Source: JBJKSO01 sp046703825 (GTDB taxonomy: Bacteria > Chloroflexota > Dormibacteria > Aeolococcales > Bog-877). From it: DNA of 18,046 nt. Both the position numbers and the translations under genes were made by a program. Positions 16,629-18,046 of this stretch are shown one piece after another; positions within the stretch are counted from its first letter, which is position 1; the number at the start of each line of letters is the position of its first letter. The notes under the pieces are model-generated. The model had not been told where the DNA came from, ran no database searches, and saw only the letters and a program-made list of their open reading frames with translations. The stretch covers positions 1 to 18,046 of the forward strand of contig JBJKSO010000058.1 in assembly GCA_046703825.1 (NCBI GenBank). The letters are read 5' to 3'.

Positions 16629-17575
16629 GCACGCGGCGGCTCGGGGGAGCCGCGCTCGCGATTGCTGCCGGAGCCCTGCCGCTGAGCGCCCTGAGCGGCT
16701 GCGGGGGGGCAGCGGTCCTGCGCGGCCTCACGGTGCACACCCAAGTCGTCTCGCAGGGCGTGACCTCGACCTCGGCCACCGTGCCCCAGGGCACCGACGT
16801 GCAGGTCCAATTCACCATCACCAATCGCGGGGCCAACTCCGTTGACGGCGTGACCGTGCGGACCACGGTCCCCTCGGGATTCAACTACTTGGGCACCGTG
16901 AACCAAAACGTCAACGGCGACGCCGTGCGCGCCTCCGACGACGAGCCGTCGGCCGGCGACTCGACGCTCACCTGGGGTGCCTGGACGCTGGGGCCATCGG
17001 TGCCGGGAACCCCGAGCCAGGTCCAGATCACGGCGGAGTTCCAGGCGGCGGGCGCGCCGGGCAAGGTCCAGGTGCAGCCTGAGGCCTACGCGAGCGGCTA
17101 CTCCAACACCATTGCCGGCACTCCCCTTAGCATGGCGATCGCGCCCGCGCCCAGCCTTCACTTCACCCTGAGTGCGAGCCCGAGTACCGTGACCGTAGGC
17201 TCGGCGGTGACCTACCACGCCGTGGTTACCAACACCGGCAGTGGCGCGGCATCCGGAGTCAGCGTCTCCGTCAGCTTGCCGGAGCAGTTCCTCTACACCG
17301 CGACCAGCTCGCTCTCGGGTAACGCCGGCACCGGGGGCATAACCTATCCGACCGTCCAGACCCTTGTGCCGATCTGGGTCGGGTTCACGATCCCCGGCCG
17401 CGGCTCCGGCGGCCCCGGCGTGCTCAACATTGCCTTTCAGGTTCAGGTGCAGAAGGTGGTCCCGACCGGCATCTACCAGTCTTCCGCCAGCGTGGTGGCC
17501 AGCACCGGCTCCAGCACCCAGAACGATCTCATGGCCAACTACTCGGCACTTGCGCCGGTGGACGTGACCAACTGA
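16625..17575 (+). CDS. DUF11-repeat lipoprotein with apparent CTG start
   Basis: 316 residues, predicted to be exported and lipid-anchored. Reading from CTG 16625 gives a classic lipoprotein signal: STRRLGG, a hydrophobic stretch, then LSGC with the lipidated Cys26 followed by Gly-Gly. Two DUF11/CARDB-like beta-sandwich repeats follow at about residues 52-150 (VPQGTDVQVQFTITNRGANS, TVPSGFNYLG) and 183-290 (STVTVGSAVTYHAVVTNTGS, SLPEQFLY). Both have the TNxG pattern typical of surface proteins. There is no sortase motif or C-terminal helix. The CTG overlaps the maf TGA (CTGA, 16625-16628), with AGGAG 7 bases upstream. No ATG, GTG or TTG occurs in frame before GTG 16733, and starting there would remove the signal peptide. 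Role unknown, perhaps structural or adhesive at the cell surface. Confidence 0.8.
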   Translation: MSTRRLGGAALAIAAGALPLSALSGCGGAAVLRGLTVHTQVVSQGVTSTSATVPQGTDVQVQFTITNRGANSVDGVTVRTTVPSGFNYLGTVNQNVNGDAVRASDDEPSAGDSTLTWGAWTLGPSVPGTPSQVQITAEFQAAGAPGKVQVQPEAYASGYSNTIAGTPLSMAIAPAPSLHFTLSASPSTVTVGSAVTYHAVVTNTGSGAASGVSVSVSLPEQFLYTATSSLSGNAGTGGITYPTVQTLVPIWVGFTIPGRGSGGPGVLNIAFQVQVQKVVPTGIYQSSASVVASTGSSTQNDLMANYSALAPVDVTN

Positions 17576-17595
17576 GAGGCCGGCGCCACCCCTTC

Positions 17596-17604
17596 TGATA
17601 ACAT
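17596..17604 (+). promoter_or_regulatory. Possible extended -10 of the rplU promoter
   Basis: TGATAACAT (TG-n then TAACAT, 17599-17604) resembles an extended -10 box about 67 bases before the rplU ATG, in the 95-base gap after the lipoprotein gene. No clear -35 and no obvious L21-type leader structure are seen. Confidence 0.35.
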
Positions 17605-17670
17605 CGCCGAGCGCTATTTGTGTTCCCGTGCCCCTCTCCCGCGGCCCGGGTGTGACTTCCAGGAGTGTCC

Positions 17671-18046
17671 ATGTACGCGATCGTCCACGTCGGTGGCCGC
17701 CAGTACCGAGCGGCCCGTGGTACGCACCTGATCGTGGACCGGATGGATATCGAGCCGGGCAGTTCGATCCAACTCGAAGATGTCCGCATGGTGGTGGCCG
17801 AGGAGGGTGATGCCACTGCCACTCGGGTCGGGCGCCCCCGGGTGGAAGGGGCATCAGTGGCGGTGACCGCGCTGGGCCATCTCCGCGGGCAGAAGATCCT
17901 GGTTTTCAAGTACAAGCCCAAGAAGCGCTACCGGCGTCGGATGGGATTCCGGTCCGAGCTCACCGAGCTGGTGGTCGACGACGTGCAACTGGACGGGGGT
18001 GGCCCGGCCAGCGCCAAGCGGGCGGCGCGGGCGCGCCGGGGCGGGC
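17671..18046 (+). CDS. rplU: 50S ribosomal protein L21 (C-terminus beyond right edge)
   Basis: Large-subunit ribosomal protein that binds 23S rRNA. The frame is open from ATG 17671 to the window edge (125 codons). It starts MYAIVHVGGRQYRA, matching the L21 start (MYAIIxxGGKQYxV). The rRNA-binding segment KILVFKYKPKKRYRRRMGFR lies at about residues 75-94; GFR replaces the usual GHR. The usual protein is about 103 residues. This one continues past residue 105 into a Gly/Ala/Arg/Lys-rich tail (AKRAARARRGG) that leaves the window. AGGAG is 5 bases before the ATG. rpmA and obgE would be expected next but lie outside the window. Confidence 0.96.
   Translation, partial: MYAIVHVGGRQYRAARGTHLIVDRMDIEPGSSIQLEDVRMVVAEEGDATATRVGRPRVEGASVAVTALGHLRGQKILVFKYKPKKRYRRRMGFRSELTELVVDDVQLDGGGPASAKRAARARRGG

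Noticed and set aside
16733..16735. GTG 16733 as start of the DUF11 protein
   Set aside because: It has no ribosome binding site and would discard a clear lipoprotein signal peptide encoded in frame just upstream.

Overview
The window is a high-GC, gene-dense bacterial chromosome segment. It carries core housekeeping genes: trigger factor, ClpP, ClpX, MetE, valyl-tRNA synthetase, Maf and ribosomal protein L21. Frequent GTG starts, stop/start overlaps, a cellulose-synthase-like glycosyltransferase and a YggT-type protein are compatible with a high-GC Terrabacteria lineage such as Chloroflexota or Dormibacterota. That placement is a guess: no rRNA or other lineage marker is present.

Layout. 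On the minus strand, positions 1-2613 hold a membrane glycosyltransferase family 2 gene, cut by the left edge, and upstream of it a YggT-like two-helix protein. A strong hairpin separates the two. A divergent promoter region of about 180 bp follows. From there everything reads on the plus strand: tRNA-Leu(UAG); tig, starting 13 bases after the tRNA; clpP; a 71-residue protein with a ClpX-like Cys4 zinc finger; clpX; metE; valS; four chained membrane genes; maf; a DUF11 lipoprotein; and rplU, cut by the right edge.

How the genes fit together. tig-clpP-clpX is a folding and proteolysis cluster. The unusual addition is a small stand-alone zinc-finger protein whose start lies just after clpP and whose stop overlaps the clpX start. 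It could act as an accessory or competitor of the ClpX N-terminal domain.

The most distinctive block is 11538-15890. It has four polytopic membrane proteins joined by three identical GTGA stop/start overlaps. The first and third carry recognisable but eroded signatures of complex I / hydrogenase-4 antiporter-like subunits (NuoL/HyfB and NuoN/HyfF). The second resembles HyfE in size and shape. The fourth may be a divergent NuoH/HyfC. No hydrophilic redox, hydrogenase or DUF2309 partner is encoded in the window. Several charged residues expected for proton translocation appear replaced, so this looks like an orphan, charge-altered membrane arm of unknown function.

The gene after maf appears to start with CTG. 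The CTG lies in a CTGA overlap with the maf stop, 7 bases after an AGGAG, and opens a clear lipoprotein signal peptide that an ATG/GTG/TTG-only gene call would lose.
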